The notes below the pieces were generated by a model. That model was not told the origin of the DNA, did not search any database, and saw nothing but the letters and a program-made list of their open reading frames with translations. Source: Novosphingobium ginsenosidimutans (GTDB taxonomy: Bacteria; Pseudomonadota; Alphaproteobacteria; Sphingomonadales; Sphingomonadaceae). From it: a stretch of DNA of 64,000 nt. A program made the translations under genes and the position numbers. This document shows positions 35,730 through 44,100 of the stretch, piece after piece. The stretch's first letter is position 1, and every line of letters begins with the position of its first letter. The stretch is taken from contig NZ_CP042345.1 of NCBI RefSeq assembly GCF_007954425.1, positions 558,001-622,000 on the forward strand. The letters run 5' to 3'.

Positions 35730-38600
35730 CTAGAATTCAGATGAGCTGACGCGATGGTGGCCGCTGCGGCGCTCCTTGATCGTCGTCATGGTGTTGTCGG
35801 AATAGAGGTGGCACGAGCCAGTACAGTCGCGCAGTTCGGACACGCTGTAGAAGGCGGTGGTCGGTGCCTCGTACTTCTTGTGTGCACTCGGCCGGAAATC
35901 CCCGGCATGGCACGAGGCACAGTTCGGGACATAGGCCGGATAACGGTAGGGCACGGTCTGCGAGTTGGTGGTGTGGCAATCGAGGCAAACCAGAGCGCGC
36001 GCATGCTGGCCGGGATAGGCTGGCGAGTTATGGAGGTAGGTCAGCAGCGGAACCCAGGCTGTCGTACGATGACAGTCGCCGCACTGCTGGCTGGTCACGA
36101 AATGGCTGGGTGACTTTCCGGTTGCCGAAGTGCCGTTATGGCAGCTTGAGCAATTTGTGCCGACCGTGCTGTGATCAACCGCCGCGGGGAGCCAGGCCGT
36201 GGTCTTGTGGCAGGTGCTGCACTCGGCCGTGGTGGCGATGTGGGTTGCCGGTTTGCCGGTCGCGACAGCACCATTGTGGCAGCTTGAGCAAGTGCCAAGA
36301 ACCTGGGTGTGATCGACCCTGACACTCGTCCAGCCGGTGGTGACGTGGCAGAAGTCGCACTGATCAGTGGTGCGGATGTGGCTCGCGCTCTTGCCTGGGG
36401 CGCTGGTGCCGTTGTGGCATGACGCGCAAGAACCAATTGCATCGGTGTGGGCAAAGGTCTTGGCCGGGACCCAGGCCGAAGTGGAATGGCAGCTTTCGCA
36501 CGTATTTGTCGTGTTAAGGTGAGTCGAATTCTTGCCGGTCGCGGTGGTGCCGTTGTGACACGAAGAGCAACTGCCGGTGACGTTGGCGTGGCTGAAGTTG
36601 GCCGGGGTCCAGGCCGCGGTGCTGTGGCAATCGGAGCACTGCGCGGTCGTGGCGATATGGGTGGCGGGCTTGCCAGCGGCCGTGCTGCCATTGTGGCAGC
36701 TTGAGCAAGTACCAATCACGGCCGCGTGATCTACTTTCTTCGTCGGCGTCCAGGCTGTGGTGGTGTGGCAATCGGCGCAGGCGCTGGTCGTGTTGATGTG
36801 GGTTGCGTTTTTGCCGGTCGCATTGGTGCCGTTGTGACACGAAGAGCAACTGCCAGACACAGTGGCGTGGCTGAAGTTGGCTGGGGTCCATGCGGTTGTG
36901 CTGTGACAATCAGAGCACTGTGCAGTCGTCGCGATGTGGGTAGCGGACTTGCCAGCGGCAGTACTGCCATTGTGACAGCTCGAGCAGGTACCAATCACGG
37001 CCGCGTGATTGACCGTCTTCACTGGCGTCCAGGCTGTCGTCGTGTGGCAATCGGCGCAGGCGTTCGTGGTGCTGATGTGGGTCGCGTTCTTGCCGGTTGC
37101 GTTGGTGCCGTTGTGGCACGAAGAGCAACTACCGGTAACGTTGGCGTGGCTGAAGTTGGCCGGCGTCCAGGCATTAGTGCTGTGGCAGGTGCTGCACTCA
37201 GCCGTCGTGGCAATATGCGTTGCCGTCTTGCCACTCGCCTTGCTGCCATTGTGGCAGCTTGAACAGGTACCGATAACGTCGTTGTGATTGACCGTCTTTA
37301 CGGGTGTCCATGCGCTGGTGGTGTGGCAATCCTCACAAGCCGTATTGGTCGCTATGTGATTGCTGGACTTGCCGGTGGCGCTGGTCCCATTGTGGCATGA
37401 AGCGCAACTGCCAGTGGCGTTGGCGTGGTTGAAGTTGGCCGGGGTCCAGGCGCTGGTGCTATGGCAGGTACTGCACTCGGCTGTGGTGGCGATATGTGTA
37501 GTCGTCTTCCCGCTGGCCTTGCTGCCATTATGACAGCTTGTGCAGGTGCCGATCACATCGTTGTGGTTGACCGTCTTGGCTGGCGTCCAAGCGTTGGTGG
37601 TATGGCAGTCCTCGCAGGCCGTATTGGTCGCTATGTGATTGTTGGACTTGCCGCTGGCGCTGGTGCCGTTGTGGCAGGATGCGCAGGTGCCGGTGACTCC
37701 CGTGTGGGTGAAGTTCGCGGGGCTCCAGACTTTGGTTGAGTGGCAAGTGCTGCATTCCGCAGTGGTGGCGATATGTGTGCTTGGCTTGCCGGTAGCGCGC
37801 GTGCCGTTGTGACAGCTGGCGCAATTTGCCGTCGTGTCAGCGTGATTGAAGCTGGCCGGAACCCAAGCGGTGGTCCGGTGGCAATCCTCGCAAGCATTGG
37901 TTGTGGCAAGGTGCGTGCTCGACTTGCCCTTGGCGGTCGTGCCGTTGTGGCAGCTGGCACAGTTTCCAGTTACCCCAGCGTGATCGAACCGCGCTCCGCT
38001 CCAGCCATTGGTATTGTGGCAGGCAGAGCAATCCTGGCTCGTGGCCAAGTGGCTGCTGCTCTTGCCGGTTGCCCTGGTGCCATTGTGGCAGCTGGCACAG
38101 TTGCCGGTGATCCCGCTGTGGTCGAAGCGGACGGCATCCCAGCTGGTCGTGCTGTGGCAGGCGCTGCATTCCTTGGCAGTCGGCAAATGGCTCGCGGTCT
38201 TGCCGACGGCCTGAATGCCGTTGTGGCAAGTGGCGCAGCTGCCGCTGTACCTGCTGTGATCAAACCTTTCGACCTGCCATTGTTTTGTGCTGTGGCAGCT
38301 GTCGCAATTGTCTTGGGTGCGCAGGTGGTTTGGCGGCATCCCGGTGGCGCGGATCGAATTGTGGCAGCGCTGGCAATCGCGCGGCGTCCCGGCAAACTCG
38401 CCGTTCTTGTGGCAGCCTTCGCAGCGCACGGCAGCGTGGGCGCCAGTCAGGGGGAAGCCGGTGCGGAAGTGATCGAACCTGGCAGCCTTGTCTTGGGCGG
38501 CAGCCGGCATCGCACTCATCACCAAGAGGAGTGCGGTCAGCAATGCCATCAATGTTGCATGGACCCGTCCAGGCAACGCCCACCACCCAAGTTGCGACAC
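35730..38600 (-). CDS. giant multiheme cytochrome c, 38 heme-attachment sites
   Basis: This 956-residue exported protein has a signal peptide (LTALLLVMSAMPAAAQ). I count 37 CxxCH motifs plus one CxxxCH (CTGSCH, codons at 35808-35825). Motifs are spaced with striking regularity: 18-19 residues between them, so one heme per about 23 residues and a two-heme unit of 46-47 residues. In the central part four-heme units of about 93 residues repeat in tandem. Most spacers hold one extra histidine (SHLAT or FDH type), fitting bis-histidine ligation, and alternate units carry a conserved tryptophan (TTAWTP). No anchor or known domain is seen. A long heme wire is inferred. The start is a GTG at 38600; an ATG at 38549 would leave a signal peptide without positive charge. 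Confidence 0.9.
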   Translation of the reverse strand: MSQLGWWALPGRVHATLMALLTALLLVMSAMPAAAQDKAARFDHFRTGFPLTGAHAAVRCEGCHKNGEFAGTPRDCQRCHNSIRATGMPPNHLRTQDNCDSCHSTKQWQVERFDHSRYSGSCATCHNGIQAVGKTASHLPTAKECSACHSTTSWDAVRFDHSGITGNCASCHNGTRATGKSSSHLATSQDCSACHNTNGWSGARFDHAGVTGNCASCHNGTTAKGKSSTHLATTNACEDCHRTTAWVPASFNHADTTANCASCHNGTRATGKPSTHIATTAECSTCHSTKVWSPANFTHTGVTGTCASCHNGTSASGKSNNHIATNTACEDCHTTNAWTPAKTVNHNDVIGTCTSCHNGSKASGKTTTHIATTAECSTCHSTSAWTPANFNHANATGSCASCHNGTSATGKSSNHIATNTACEDCHTTSAWTPVKTVNHNDVIGTCSSCHNGSKASGKTATHIATTAECSTCHSTNAWTPANFSHANVTGSCSSCHNGTNATGKNATHISTTNACADCHTTTAWTPVKTVNHAAVIGTCSSCHNGSTAAGKSATHIATTAQCSDCHSTTAWTPANFSHATVSGSCSSCHNGTNATGKNATHINTTSACADCHTTTAWTPTKKVDHAAVIGTCSSCHNGSTAAGKPATHIATTAQCSDCHSTAAWTPANFSHANVTGSCSSCHNGTTATGKNSTHLNTTNTCESCHSTSAWVPAKTFAHTDAIGSCASCHNGTSAPGKSASHIRTTDQCDFCHVTTGWTSVRVDHTQVLGTCSSCHNGAVATGKPATHIATTAECSTCHKTTAWLPAAVDHSTVGTNCSSCHNGTSATGKSPSHFVTSQQCGDCHRTTAWVPLLTYLHNSPAYPGQHARALVCLDCHTTNSQTVPYRYPAYVPNCASCHAGDFRPSAHKKYEAPTTAFYSVSELRDCTGSCHLYSDNTMTTIKERRSGHHRVSSSEF

Positions 38601-38738
38601 GACCCAACCGACCCCATGCCGGAAGCTGTGCGCGGTAATCTTCTGGGTGGGAGCCTAAACATCGGCAGAATGGAAAGGGTATATGGACGCTCTCGGACTG
38701 TCGCCCTGAGGAATCGGCTGGCCGACAAACGAAAGCGT

Positions 38739-38765
38739 TTGCAAGGTTAATGTCAGGTTGCTGTT
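38739..38765 (-). promoter_or_regulatory. operator-like 11-bp direct repeats upstream of the giant cytochrome
   Basis: AGGTTAATGTC (38744-38754) is followed directly by AGGTTGCTGTT (38755-38765). The 11-bp period is that of OmpR/PhoB family sites. The stretch 38739-38757 also matches 41528-41546 (TTTGCAAGGTTNANGTCAGG). It lies about 140-165 nt before the GTG at 38600, at the end of the 24-heme gene. The PhoP-like regulator at 44101-44757 is the obvious candidate to bind it. Confidence 0.6.
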
Positions 38766-40539
38766 AGGATTTAATCCGACGTGCTCCGACGATGATTTCG
38801 GAGAAGCCACTCGTGGTGTGGCAGCGTTCGCAATCTTCGCCGAAACCGCCGCGATGGGGATCATGGCGGCGATGGCAATCGATGCATTGCGTGCCCTGCT
38901 GGGCCGGATTGCCGGGCCGGGCATGGCATGCAGAACAGACCAGCCCCTTGTGCTTGCCGGTCAGGGCAAAGCCCGTCTGCCGGTCATGGTCGAAGCGCCA
39001 GGCCGTCCAGTCGCTGGTGGAGTGGCAGTTCTGGCATTGTGCCGGTGTTCCCAGCGTTCCGGCATGATGCTTGTCTGCATGGCACGCCGCGCAGGTGTTG
39101 CCCTTGGCGGCATAGCTCTTGTCGGCATGGCACGCGGTGCAAGCCAGTGCGGCATGCTTGCCCAACAAGGGGAAGCGGGTCAGGTCGTGATCGAACTTAA
39201 CCGACCCGGTCCAAGCGGCAGCGGTATGGCAGCGCCCACAGTCGCCGCCCAGCTTTCCGGCATGCGGATCCTGCTTGGCGTGGCAGGCAGAGCATTGCCC
39301 TGAAAGTTTGACCTCACGCGCAGGGCGGGCATGGCACGCCTCGCATTTCGCCTCGGCGTGCTTTCCGGCGAGGGGAAAGGCGGTCATCGTGTTGTGATTG
39401 AAATCGACTGCCTTCCAGGCCGTGACCTGATGGCAACGCGCACAGTCCTGGCCATTACTGCCCTTGTGGATGTCATCGGCGGCATGGCAGCCAAAGCAAG
39501 TGGCGGGGGGCTTTGCCACCTTGGGCGGTTGCTTGTGGCAGGCTTGGCAGCTGGCAGTGCGGTGCGCGCCCTTGAGCGAGAAGCTCGTCATCCGGTCGTG
39601 ATCGAAGCTGATCTGGCGCCACCCACGCGGGGTGTGACAGCTGGCACAGTCAGTCCCATTGGCACCCTTGTGGCTATCGTTGCTGGCATGACAGGCATAG
39701 CAGCCGCGCGACGGGTTCCGGTTAGCGTTACCGGCGCCGTGGCACCCCGCACAGGTTGCCGCAGCGTGACCGCCGATCAACGGAAAGCCTGTGGTCGCAT
39801 GATCGAAAGTGGCCGCGCGCCAGCTCGCAGTGGTATGGCAGGAAGCACAGTTCGTGCCGCGGCTGCCACCATGGGCATCGTCCTTGGCATGGCAGGAATT
39901 GCAGGTGGCGGGCAGGTTTTTCCAGCGCTGGCCGGCATGGCAACTCATACAGGCCTTGCCGGCATGCGCGCCAGTCAGAGGAAACCCGGTTGATGCGTGA
40001 TTGAAGCCTTGGACGGGCTTCCAGGCTGCGGTCGTGTGGCAGGTCTGGCAGGCCCGCCCAAGCTGCCCTTTGTGCGGATCAGTCGCTGCGTGGCAACTCC
40101 CGCAGTCCTTTGGGCGCCCGCGGAAATCGTTGCCGCGATGGCACCCCGCGCACTTCACGCGTTGGTGCGCGCCGGTTAGGGTAAAATCGGTCAGCGCGTG
40201 ATTGAAGGTCGAGGGGTTGAGCGCGATCAGACCGTTATTCCGTCCCTTGTGATCGCTGTGGCAGCTTTTGCAGCTACTGCTGCGGGCGGGACCAAACCTG
40301 CCGTGAAACTTCGTGCCGCTGGCCACATCGCTGGCCACGCCCTTGTGGCACGACAGGCACTTGCCGTTCTGGGCTTCCTTGCGAAACGAACTGTGGCAGG
40401 CTTCGCAGTTGGACTCGAGCTTGGCGTGGGAATTGGCCAGTGGCCCGGGCGTGACCAACCGTTCCATGATGGTCTGCGCGGTGACCGGCGTTGCCAGGCA
40501 AAGGCACAGCAGCCAGAGCAAGGCCAGCGCGCGGCGCAT
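38764..40539 (-). CDS. 24-heme cytochrome c
   Basis: This 591-residue exported protein (signal peptide ending TPVTAQ) contains 24 CxxCH motifs by my count. From about residue 85 they fall into triads of about 65 residues with the pattern F-x2-TGAH, C-x2-CH, C-x2-CH, D-x-H-x-G, C-x2-CH, then a tryptophan and F-x-H. The extra histidines could be second axial ligands. Periplasmic location is inferred. Coupled to the b-type cytochrome gene (ATGA), so it likely takes electrons from the inner membrane. Confidence 0.9.
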   Translation of the reverse strand: MRRALALLWLLCLCLATPVTAQTIMERLVTPGPLANSHAKLESNCEACHSSFRKEAQNGKCLSCHKGVASDVASGTKFHGRFGPARSSSCKSCHSDHKGRNNGLIALNPSTFNHALTDFTLTGAHQRVKCAGCHRGNDFRGRPKDCGSCHAATDPHKGQLGRACQTCHTTAAWKPVQGFNHASTGFPLTGAHAGKACMSCHAGQRWKNLPATCNSCHAKDDAHGGSRGTNCASCHTTASWRAATFDHATTGFPLIGGHAAATCAGCHGAGNANRNPSRGCYACHASNDSHKGANGTDCASCHTPRGWRQISFDHDRMTSFSLKGAHRTASCQACHKQPPKVAKPPATCFGCHAADDIHKGSNGQDCARCHQVTAWKAVDFNHNTMTAFPLAGKHAEAKCEACHARPAREVKLSGQCSACHAKQDPHAGKLGGDCGRCHTAAAWTGSVKFDHDLTRFPLLGKHAALACTACHADKSYAAKGNTCAACHADKHHAGTLGTPAQCQNCHSTSDWTAWRFDHDRQTGFALTGKHKGLVCSACHARPGNPAQQGTQCIDCHRRHDPHRGGFGEDCERCHTTSGFSEIIVGARRIKS

Positions 40540-41396
40540 CAGTACATATGCACCGCTACAACATGGAGCACAGCCGCCGCGACAAGCAGCACGAACAGTG
40601 GCAGGTGCAGCAGGTGCCAGAGCCGCAGCAGGCGGTCATAAAACGCGAACTCGGCACCGCGCCGAACGGCTTCGAAGTATTCGTCGATCAGGTGACGTAG
40701 CACTAAAGTTCGGTCGTCTTCCGGCGACAGGGCGGCCATGAGCCGGCGTTGCGCCAGGCGCGTTTCGATTCCCAGGCCGACCACAGCCCCAGCGCTAGAC
40801 CAGAACGCACCGCCTGCCTTCACTGCGCGATCTTCAAATGGCTGGATCTGGGCAAGCACCGCCTGCTTGGGCATGCCGCCCATCTGAAGCTGGGCTAACA
40901 GCCCGTCCATATCCTGCTTAAGCGCTCGCAGCTCGAGTTTGCGGCCGGAATAGCCGCGATGGACGCGCGAATAGAAGAATCGACCGATCAGACCGCTCGA
41001 CGCCACAACGATCATCGCCCCCAGGGCCATAGCGCTGTTCAGCGCACCCCAGCTGAAGCGCGAGTGGTAAAGGATCGCCAGCGGCCCGAGCAGACCCAAA
41101 AGCATGTGAAAGCGGAACCAGAACCCAACCGAGCCGGGAGCCCGCGTCGCCGGGCGCGCACGCTTGCGCAGCGGATAGCCCAGCAGGATGATCATCATGG
41201 ATCCGCCGATGATGCCCAATGCATAACCCAGCCCATGTTCGGGATCGAAGGGCAAGCTCTCTCGGAAAATCCAGCCCCAGGCGATCGCGACACCCACGGC
41301 GATGATCACCAGTAGCGAGACGCCGCGCTCGACTGTGCTGGCCGTTAACCGTGGCTGTTGACTGCCTGCTTGGATTTGTCCTGCTCCAGAAGCCAT
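40539..41396 (-). CDS. membrane protein, probable b-type cytochrome
   Basis: This 285-residue protein has four or five membrane helices. Histidines that could bind heme b lie in FWFRFHMLLGLLGPLAILYH (helix near residue 100) and in LWHLLHLPLFVLLVAAAVLH plus VVAVHMY at the C-terminus. A soluble helical stretch of about 100 residues lies between. The frame stays open to a TTG at 41507. I prefer the ATG at 41396 because the shared operator then lies at a similar distance (about 132 nt) as before the giant cytochrome gene (139 nt). A quinol-to-cytochrome role is inferred from context. Confidence 0.68.
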   Translation of the reverse strand: MASGAGQIQAGSQQPRLTASTVERGVSLLVIIAVGVAIAWGWIFRESLPFDPEHGLGYALGIIGGSMMIILLGYPLRKRARPATRAPGSVGFWFRFHMLLGLLGPLAILYHSRFSWGALNSAMALGAMIVVASSGLIGRFFYSRVHRGYSGRKLELRALKQDMDGLLAQLQMGGMPKQAVLAQIQPFEDRAVKAGGAFWSSAGAVVGLGIETRLAQRRLMAALSPEDDRTLVLRHLIDEYFEAVRRGAEFAFYDRLLRLWHLLHLPLFVLLVAAAVLHVVAVHMY

Positions 41397-41473
41397 CTGG
41401 CTTTGCAACCCGCTAGTTTCGATCCGGCCTTTTCTGCCGAACGTGCTTAGCGTTTGGTTGCCGCCGGGCAAAA

Positions 41474-41529
41474 AAATGGGCCTCGGTTCGTCCCGCACAG
41501 CGGTCAATCAGTCGAGGTGAGGCCCATTT
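41474..41529 (-). repeat. 11-bp inverted repeat followed by T run
   Basis: AAATGGGCCTC (41474-41484) and GAGGCCCATTT (41519-41529) are perfect inverted copies separated by 34 nt. Read leftward, the second arm runs into seven Ts (TTTTTTT), like an intrinsic terminator, in front of the cytochrome operon. It abuts the operator-like motif. It could be an attenuator or a protein-binding palindrome. Confidence 0.55.
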
Positions 41530-41554
41530 GCAAGGTTCACGTCAGGAACGGGGT
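41528..41554. promoter_or_regulatory. operator-like motif in the divergent cytochrome promoter region
   Basis: 41528-41546 matches 38739-38757 (TTTGCAAGGTTNANGTCAGG), two mismatches over about 20 bp. AGGTTCACGTC (41533-41543) is followed by a weaker repeat AGGAACGGGGT. It lies between the leftward cytochrome operon and the rightward CcmI-like gene, so it could control both. Confidence 0.58.
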
Positions 41555-41621
41555 GGGCGCGAACCGCAAAGGCATGAAGAAACCAGCCCGGACACGGCCT
41601 TTGGCCAGAACAGGACGATAG

Positions 41622-42665
41622 ATGCTGCAGTACTTGTTGACAGGGTTGGCTGGCATTGCCTTGGGCATCGTTGCCATGCGCGTTTGGCAGTCCAGAGAAG
41701 ACGCTAACGGTCCAACCTCCGAAACGCTTCCTCATTCCGCCGGCATCGGCAGCCGCAAGCTGCTCATTGGGTCCGGCGTAATGGTGACGGCGGCGATCGG
41801 ACTGCTGGTTTGGCAGGGGACTATGGGCGAGGAAGCGCCGCCGCCGGCCGCCGCTCCAGCTGGCTCCAACCCGCAACTGGCCGATGTCGACACCATGATC
41901 GCCAAGTTGGCCGCGCGGCTCGAGACGGATCGCAACGATGGCGAGGGCTTCCGGATGCTCGGCTGGTCCTACCTGATGACAAACCGCCCGCAGCAGGCTC
42001 TGGCCCCCTACCGGCGCGCTGTTGAACTTTTGCCCAACCAGGCCACAGTTCATTCGGGCTATGGTGAGGCGCTGGTTGGGGTTGCCGCCGGAAAAGTCAC
42101 GCCAGAAGCCAAGGCAGCCATTGACCGGGCCTTGCAGCTCGACCCGAAGGAGCCGCGTGCGCGCTATTTTGCGGGCCTCTGGCTGGCCCAGAATGGCCGC
42201 GCCAAGGAGGCGCTCGACGGATGGATCGAGCTGGCCAACGCCGGACCGGCCGAAGCGCCGTGGCAGGCCGAGGTCCAGGCCAAGATCCGTGACGAAGCGG
42301 CTAAGCAGGGCATCGACGTTTCTGGTCGGCTCAAGGTGAAGGTGGCGGCCCCGGCCTCCCAGGCCGCTCCTTTGGGCGCCGTGCCACCACCCGACCCCGC
42401 CAAGGCTCAAGCCGTGCAGCAGTTGCCGCCAGCCCAGCAGGCCGCCTCGGTCGAGGCCATGGTCGGCGGGCTAGCCGCCAAGCTCAAGGCCAATCCTCAA
42501 GACGCCAAGGGCTGGGCCATGCTGGTCCGCTCGCGCATGGTTCTGGGACAGGATAGGCAGGCTGCTACCGACTTTGCTACGGCGCGAAAATCGCTTGCCA
42601 ATGATCCAGCGGGACTAGCCGAAGTGAACGCCGCCGCCCGTGCTGCAGAGGTTCCGGGCAGCTGA
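41622..42665 (+). CDS. ccmI: CcmI/NrfG-like TPR cytochrome c maturation protein
   Basis: This 347-residue protein has two N-terminal helices (MLQYLLTGLAGIALGIVAMR; LLIGSGVMVTAAIGLLVW) and TPR units in the periplasm: GEGFRMLGWSYLMTNRPQQA, ALAPYRRAVELLPNQATVHS and KAAIDRALQLDPKEPRARYF. A linker and a second TPR-like part (LKANPQDAKGWAMLVRSRMV) follow. This is the usual CcmI layout, which delivers apocytochrome to CcmF/CcmH. It is divergent from the operon that encodes those partners. Confidence 0.87.
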   Translation: MLQYLLTGLAGIALGIVAMRVWQSREDANGPTSETLPHSAGIGSRKLLIGSGVMVTAAIGLLVWQGTMGEEAPPPAAAPAGSNPQLADVDTMIAKLAARLETDRNDGEGFRMLGWSYLMTNRPQQALAPYRRAVELLPNQATVHSGYGEALVGVAAGKVTPEAKAAIDRALQLDPKEPRARYFAGLWLAQNGRAKEALDGWIELANAGPAEAPWQAEVQAKIRDEAAKQGIDVSGRLKVKVAAPASQAAPLGAVPPPDPAKAQAVQQLPPAQQAASVEAMVGGLAAKLKANPQDAKGWAMLVRSRMVLGQDRQAATDFATARKSLANDPAGLAEVNAAARAAEVPGS

Positions 42666-42666
42666 T

Positions 42667-43977
42667 ATGCCCGTCGATCCACTGCTCCTGGTCTATGCGC
42701 TCCCGCTCCTTGCCATCTGGGGGGCGAGCGAGGCACTTGCCCGACGGCGAGCGTCGCGCGCGCAGGCTGTGCTCGAGGATAGCCGTCAGGCCGGACATAC
42801 GGAGCCGGCCTCACTTCACCCGGTCATCGACCCCGCGCTCTGCCTGGGCTGCGCCTCCTGTGCACGGGCCTGCCCGGAAGGTCAGGTTCTGGGGATCATC
42901 GATGGCAAGGCGACACTGATCGAACCAACGTCTTGCATCGGTCATGGAGCGTGCGCAGCAGCTTGCCCGACCGGAGCGATCAGCTTGGTCTTTGGCACCG
43001 CCACGCGCGGGGTCGACATCCCCGTCCTCACCCCCGATTTCGAGACGACAGTACCCGGCGTCTATATCGCCGGCGAACTTGGCGGGATGGGGCTGATCCG
43101 CAATGCGATCGAGCAGGGCCGCCAGGCAATGGATGCCATCGCTAGCGCGGCCGGGCGAATCGCGGGCGGGAGCGATGTGCTCGATGTGGTGATTGTCGGC
43201 TGCGGGCCGGCTGGGATCTCGGCCAGCCTTGGCGCGATCCAACACAGGTTGCGCTTTGTCACGATCGACCAGGCGAGCCTTGGCGGCACAGTCGCGCATT
43301 TCCCACGCGGTAAGTTGGTGATGACCGCACCGGCGAAACTCCCGCTCGTTGGTCAGGTGCGGTTCGGTGAAGTCAGCAAGGAGAAGCTGCTCGCGTTCTG
43401 GACTGAGGTTCTCCAGCAAACAGGCCTTCGCCCGCAGTTTGAAGAACAGGTGACAGCCATTGCGCGCGAAGGATCACACCTGATCGTCACGACCACCAAG
43501 GATCGCTACCGCACCAAGTGCGTGCTGCTGGCCATTGGCCGCCGCGGCACTCCTCGCACCCTGGATGTCCCGGGCGAGGAGCTTGACAAAGTTGTCTACC
43601 GGCTGATCGATCCTGAGCAGTATGCTGGCCAACGCGTGCTGGTGGTTGGCGGCGGCGATAGTGCTCTGGAGGCGGCTGTCCGCATTGCGGAGCAGCCCGG
43701 AACCCACGTTACCATCTCATACCGCGGCAGCAGCTATGGCCGCGCCCGGCAAAAGAACCGTGAGAGCTTGCGGGAACTAGTCGCCGGCGGGACCATTGCC
43801 GAGCTGCTCGAAAGCACGGTTCAGCGCGTCGAGCCCGCGCGGGTTTTCCTGCGAAAGGATGGCGCGGAGGTGGTGCTGGAGAACGATGCGGTAATTGTCT
43901 GCGCTGGTGGACTGCTGCCGACCGAGTTCCTTGCTGCCATGGGTATCCGGTCGGAGACCAAATTCGGTACGGTTTGA
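42667..43977 (+). CDS. ferredoxin-FAD/NAD(P)H oxidoreductase fusion
   Basis: This 436-residue protein combines an N-terminal membrane helix (LLLVYALPLLAIWGASEAL), two [4Fe-4S] ferredoxin motifs (CLGCASCARACPEG; CIGHGACAAACPTGAI) and a thioredoxin-reductase-like flavoprotein. The FAD-binding motif is VVIVGCGPAGISAS (about residue 180) and the NAD(P)-binding motif VLVVGGGDSALEAAV (about 325). The CxxC disulfide of true thioredoxin reductase is absent, so electrons probably pass to the Fe-S clusters. It starts 1 nt after the ccmI-like stop. Likely links NAD(P)H or quinone to the cytochromes. Confidence 0.85.
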   Translation: MPVDPLLLVYALPLLAIWGASEALARRRASRAQAVLEDSRQAGHTEPASLHPVIDPALCLGCASCARACPEGQVLGIIDGKATLIEPTSCIGHGACAAACPTGAISLVFGTATRGVDIPVLTPDFETTVPGVYIAGELGGMGLIRNAIEQGRQAMDAIASAAGRIAGGSDVLDVVIVGCGPAGISASLGAIQHRLRFVTIDQASLGGTVAHFPRGKLVMTAPAKLPLVGQVRFGEVSKEKLLAFWTEVLQQTGLRPQFEEQVTAIAREGSHLIVTTTKDRYRTKCVLLAIGRRGTPRTLDVPGEELDKVVYRLIDPEQYAGQRVLVVGGGDSALEAAVRIAEQPGTHVTISYRGSSYGRARQKNRESLRELVAGGTIAELLESTVQRVEPARVFLRKDGAEVVLENDAVIVCAGGLLPTEFLAAMGIRSETKFGTV

Positions 43978-44100
43978 CCAAGAACAATGCGGACCGGCCT
44001 GTAGCAAGGCAAATGGGGCATTCGTGCGACGGGGGTGAGTATGGAGCTAATTTTGCATAGCCGTTCAGGCGGTCCGCAAGTCCGCGTTGTCTAGACGACA

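Noticed and set aside
35730..38600. Regular repeats that might be a CRISPR array
   Set aside because: The period is about 138 bp, the repeats are in one long reading frame and encode CxxCH units; there are no unique spacers or cas genes.
37740..38750. Long open frames on the plus strand opposite the giant cytochrome gene
   Set aside because: They are mirror frames caused by the repetitive codon pattern; no ribosome sites or recognisable domains.
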